NCBI RefSeq assembly: GCF_001704415.2
Contig: NC_030817.1
Span: 32,313,550 to 32,377,549 of the forward strand
Reading direction: 5' to 3'
DNA from: Capra hircus
Taxonomy: Eukaryota > Chordata > Mammalia > Artiodactyla > Bovidae
DNA length: 64,000 bases
Shown here: positions 60,561 to 64,000 of the stretch, in pieces
Layout of the letters: the number at the start of each line of letters is the position of its first letter
How positions within the stretch are numbered: the stretch's first letter is position 1
Notes under the pieces: model-generated
The model's database searches: none
What the model was told of the DNA's origin: nothing
Seen by the model: only the letters and a program-made list of their open reading frames with translations
Position numbers and translations under genes: made by a program

Positions 60561-61495
60561 CACAAAAATCAAAATGCCCAGTGTTATTGTGAGAATTCTG
60601 AATCGCATCTAATGTCAAACCTCCTCCCCTCTCACAGACCAGGGCCCTGCAGCAGAAAGACTTGCAGTGGGGAAGATTCCTCTTCCAAAAACAGATTTTT
60701 TTTTTATCTTTCCCAGTTTTGCTCTCCCCAACTCAGTAGGCTGAAACATTGTAGAACTGGGGAGAGTGAGTGGACATCGGCACAAAAGATCTTACTTGAC
60801 TGACACCAGTATCAGTTGGGGGTGGATCTCCTCTGGCTGTAGTTATTTTAAGCTGATGCTTCCTAAACTGGGTGGATAGTTCAAGTTGACCACCTTTCTT
60901 GTGGTGCATTTCTGAATTCCTCAGAGATCCCAGTGGGAACATTAGACTATAATGCTCTTCACGTGTATATTGCATTTCCCTATGGCTGATTCTTTTTACT
61001 TTTCCCCTTAGCCCCAGGGAATTTCATGATTCAGCCCTGGCTGGGGTTACATCATCCCTCTAGGTAATCCTTCTAGGAAGATATAAAATGTCTCCAGCAT
61101 GGCTCTCTCCCACATTGTCCACTTCTGGTCCAAGAAAAAAACCACTCACACATCCCTGCACTTTCCCATCCCCCTCAGTGATAAGTGTAGCTAGTTCTTA
61201 GTACATCATAGTTGCTCTCTTTCTCTATCCCCTGCTGTATCAGGGTAATAGCCACAGAGTCTGACCACTATGTTCCTGAGATAGTAGTCCAGGGAGTTCC
61301 TAAAAACAAGGTCTTTAAGTGGCCTGCCTGAAGCTTCTTGAACTGGGCGCCATCAAACTCACCATCACTCCCAAACCAAACTTCTCTACCAAGAAGTTCT
61401 AACATCCAGCATCAGCCTTTTTCTTATCTTTGAAGTGGGTATTGGGGCAAGTTATCACCACCCTCTTTGCAGTTCCACCATAAGGGTCTAGTTCA
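60561..61495. other. Intergenic
   Basis: No gene recognised. Confidence 0.4.
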
Positions 61496-61505
61496 TCACA
61501 ACAAT

Positions 61506-61729
61506 TGGGGCTTCCCAAGTGGTGCTAGTGGTAAAGAATCCATCTGCCAATACAGGGGAAGCAAGAGATGTGTGTTTAATCCCTGGGTGGGAGGATTCTC
61601 TGGAGTAGGAAATGGCAGCCCACTCCAGTATTCTTGCCTGGAAAATTCCAAGGACAGAAGAGCCTGGCAGGTTATAGGCCATGGGGTCACAAAGAATTGG
61701 ACATGACTGAGCATACACACACAGAGACC
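61506..61729 (+). repeat. Bov-tA SINE with perfect target-site duplication
   Basis: TCACAACAAT at 61496-61505 and 61730-61739. Full-length forward copy. Confidence 0.92.
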
Positions 61730-62612
61730 TCACAACAATGAAGGCATACTTACCACTCATTATTTAGCCTTGGATTGGGAAAAAGAGTTCACTTCATCTG
61801 CTTGTTACAGAGGATTCATTTATTCTACACAGGAAGCAATTTGGCTCTCCTAGATGCTATCAGTGCAGCTACCAAACCAAACCTGAGTCTCAGAATGCCT
61901 TGCTCCACCGCCTGCTCTCTGTTGGTAGAAGACTGAGAATCATTTAGACCAAAGCATACCAGCTAACATGCATAATAACCCTCTCAGACTTCAGATAATA
62001 CTACAGAGTTACAGTAATCAAAACAGCATGGTACTGGTACAAAACCAGACATGGAACAGAATACAGAGCCTATCAAAAAACCCACACATCTAAGGTCAAT
62101 TAATGTTTGACAAAGGCAGCATGAATATACAATGGAGAAAGACAATCTCTTCAGCAAGTGGTATTGGGAAAGCTAAACAGCTGCCTATAAATCAGTGAAG
62201 TCAGAATATAGACTTTCACCATACACAAAAATAAACTCAAAATGGATTAAAGACTTCAATGTAAGATATGACACTATAAAATTCTGAGAAGAGAAAAGGT
62301 GAAATATTCTCTGATGTAAATTGTACCTATGTTTCCTTAGGTCAATCTACCAAGGCAATAGAAATGAAAGCAAAAATAAACAAATGGGACCTAATCAAAC
62401 TTAAAAGCTTTTGCACAGCAAAAGAAACCATAAACAAAATGAGTAGACAACCCACAGAATGGGAGAAAATATTTACAAATGATGTGACTGACAAGGGCTT
62501 CATTTCCAAAATACACAAACAGCTCATACAACTCAACAACAAGAACAACAACAAAAAACCCAATCAAAAAATGGGCAGAAGGCCTAAATAGACATTTCTC
62601 CAAAGAAGACAT

Positions 62613-62971
62613 CAGTTCAGTCACTCAGTCATGCCCGACTCTTTGCGACCCCATGAATCGCAGCCCGCCAGGCCTCCCTGTCCATCACCAACACCCGGAG
62701 TTCACTCAGAGTTGTGTACATCAAGTCAGTGATGCCATCCAGCCATCTCATCCTCTGTCGTCCCCTTCTCCTCCTGCCCCCAATCCCTCCCAGCATCAAA
62801 GTCTTTTCCAGTGAGTCAACTCTTTGCATTAGCTGGCCAAAGTACTGGAGTTTCAGCTTTAGCATCACTCCTTTCAAAGAAATCCCAGGGTTGATCTCCT
62901 TCAGAATGGACTGGTTGGATCTCCTTGCAGTCCAAGGGAATCTCAAGAGTCTTCTCCAACACCACAGTTCA
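62613..62971 (-). repeat. BovB-derived SINE inside L1
   Basis: Reverse copy of about 359 bp beginning 'cagttcagtcactcag' and ending 'caacaccacagttcaa'. AAAGAAGACAT occurs at 62602-62612 and 62972-62982. Confidence 0.94.
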
Positions 62972-63391
62972 AAAGAAGACATACACATGGCCAATAGGCA
63001 CATGAAAAGATGTTCAACATCGCTAATTATTAGAGAAATGCAAATCAAAACTACAATGAGGTACCACTTCATACCAGTCAGAATGGTCATCATTATAAAG
63101 TCTACAAACAATAAATGCTGGGGAGAGTGTGGAGAAAAGGGAAACTTCTGCACTGTTAGTGGGAATGTAAATTGATGCAGTCACTAAGGAAAACAGTATC
63201 GAAGTTCCTCAAAAAACTACAAAAAGCATTACCGTATGATTCAGCAATCTTATTCCTTGGCATATATCCAGACAAAATTATAATTCCAAAAGATACATGC
63301 ACCGCTACCTTCATAGCAGCACTATTTACTATAGCCAAGACATGGAGACAACCTAAATGTCCATCGATAGATGACTGGATAAAGAGGATGT

Positions 63392-63392
<1 letters not shown>

Positions 63393-63434
<42 letters not shown>
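63393..63434. repeat. (TA)n microsatellite within L1
   Basis: About 21 TA units where L1 normally has a short TATATA. Confidence 0.95.
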
Positions 63435-63437
<3 letters not shown>

Positions 63438-64000
63438 TACTACTCAACCAGAAAAATAATGCCATTTGCAGCAACATGGATAGACCAAGAGAGTATCATA
63501 CTGAGGTAAGTCAGAAAGGGAAAGATAAATACCATATGATATCACATGTATGTGGAGTCTAAAATCTGACACAAATGAACTTATCTATGAAGAAGAAACA
63601 GACTCACAGACACAGAGAACAGACTTGCAGTTGCCAAAGGGGAGGGGGTAGGAGAGGGATAGGTTGGGAGTTTGGGATTAGCAGATGCAAATTATTATAT
63701 ACAGAATGGATAAACAACAAGGTGCTACCGTATAACACAGAGAACTATAGTCAGCATCCTGTAATAAACCAAAATGAAAAGTAACACGAAAAAGAATATA
63801 TATGTATAATTGAATCATTTTGCTGTATACCAGAAACTAATACATTATAAATCAAATATACTTCAATAAAATCATAGCACAACCCATATTCTTTGTTGTT
63901 GGCCTTTCTGAAGCAGACTCTTGGATACCCCTGGATTGCCTTGAGAGGCTTACAAACCAAACATTCACACCACAGTGCTTTCCCCTAAAGAAAAACACGT

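Larger units (their letters stand above)
61965..63875 (+). mobile_element. 5'-truncated L1, about 1.5 kb, split by a SINE
   Basis: End of ORF2 and 3' UTR of an artiodactyl L1: 'cagcatggtactggtacaaaa', 'agcttttgcacagcaaa', 'atgcaaatcaaaactacaatgagg', 'tggataaagaggatgtgg', ending 'cttcaataaaat'. Left part to 62612, right part from 62972. ORF2 is broken. The 3' UTR holds (TA)n at 63393-63434. Confidence 0.92.

Noticed and set aside
62714..63175. 153-codon plus-strand frame and its 174-codon minus-strand partner
   Set aside because: Both span the SINE/L1 junction; they are transposon read-through.
1..64000. A previously undescribed multi-gene system
   Set aside because: The content is one partial known gene plus repeats and intergenic DNA. 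Nothing visible supports a novel system.

Overview
This is ordinary vertebrate nuclear DNA from a ruminant, most likely a bovid. Bov-tA and Bov-A2 SINEs, BovB LINE pieces and ruminant-type L1 3' ends are scattered through the whole window. These families mark ruminants. I cannot tell cattle, sheep or goat apart from the sequence.

The only protein-coding gene I can support is the 5' half of DACT1 (dapper/Frodo, a Dishevelled-binding regulator of Wnt signalling), on the minus strand at the left end. Three consecutive coding exons are present with consensus splice sites and compatible phases: exon 1 (5055-5399), exon 2 (2760-2892) and exon 3 (1518-1673). Together they encode about the first 211 residues. 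The large last exon lies beyond position 1. Exon 1 sits in a strong CpG island (about 4.8-5.85 kb), which serves as the promoter.

From about 6 kb to 64 kb is the region upstream of DACT1. I find no intact gene there. It holds many SINEs (Bov-tA, Bov-A2, CHR and old MIR), L1 3' ends on both strands, two BovB fragments, an old hAT-like transposon fragment, a 5'-truncated U6 snRNA pseudogene, several old mammalian repeats, microsatellites, and C- or G-rich tracts able to form quadruplexes. Several insertions are nested and keep readable target-site duplications, so their order can be worked out: a SINE in L1 at 62.6 kb, a SINE in MIR at 22.8 kb, a SINE in a BovB-derived SINE at 40.4 kb, and a very short L1 insert inside an older L1 at 2.4 kb.

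The repeat-free stretches between insertions (about 8.4-8.65, 9.5-9.7, 16.1-16.6, 20.0-20.3, 36.0-36.45 and 55.2-55.55 kb) are the best places to look for distant DACT1 enhancers; some carry recognisable homeodomain, octamer or TCF/LEF-type motifs. That is inference, since I had no alignment. I did not see a CRISPR array, operon, phage, or an unknown multi-gene system.
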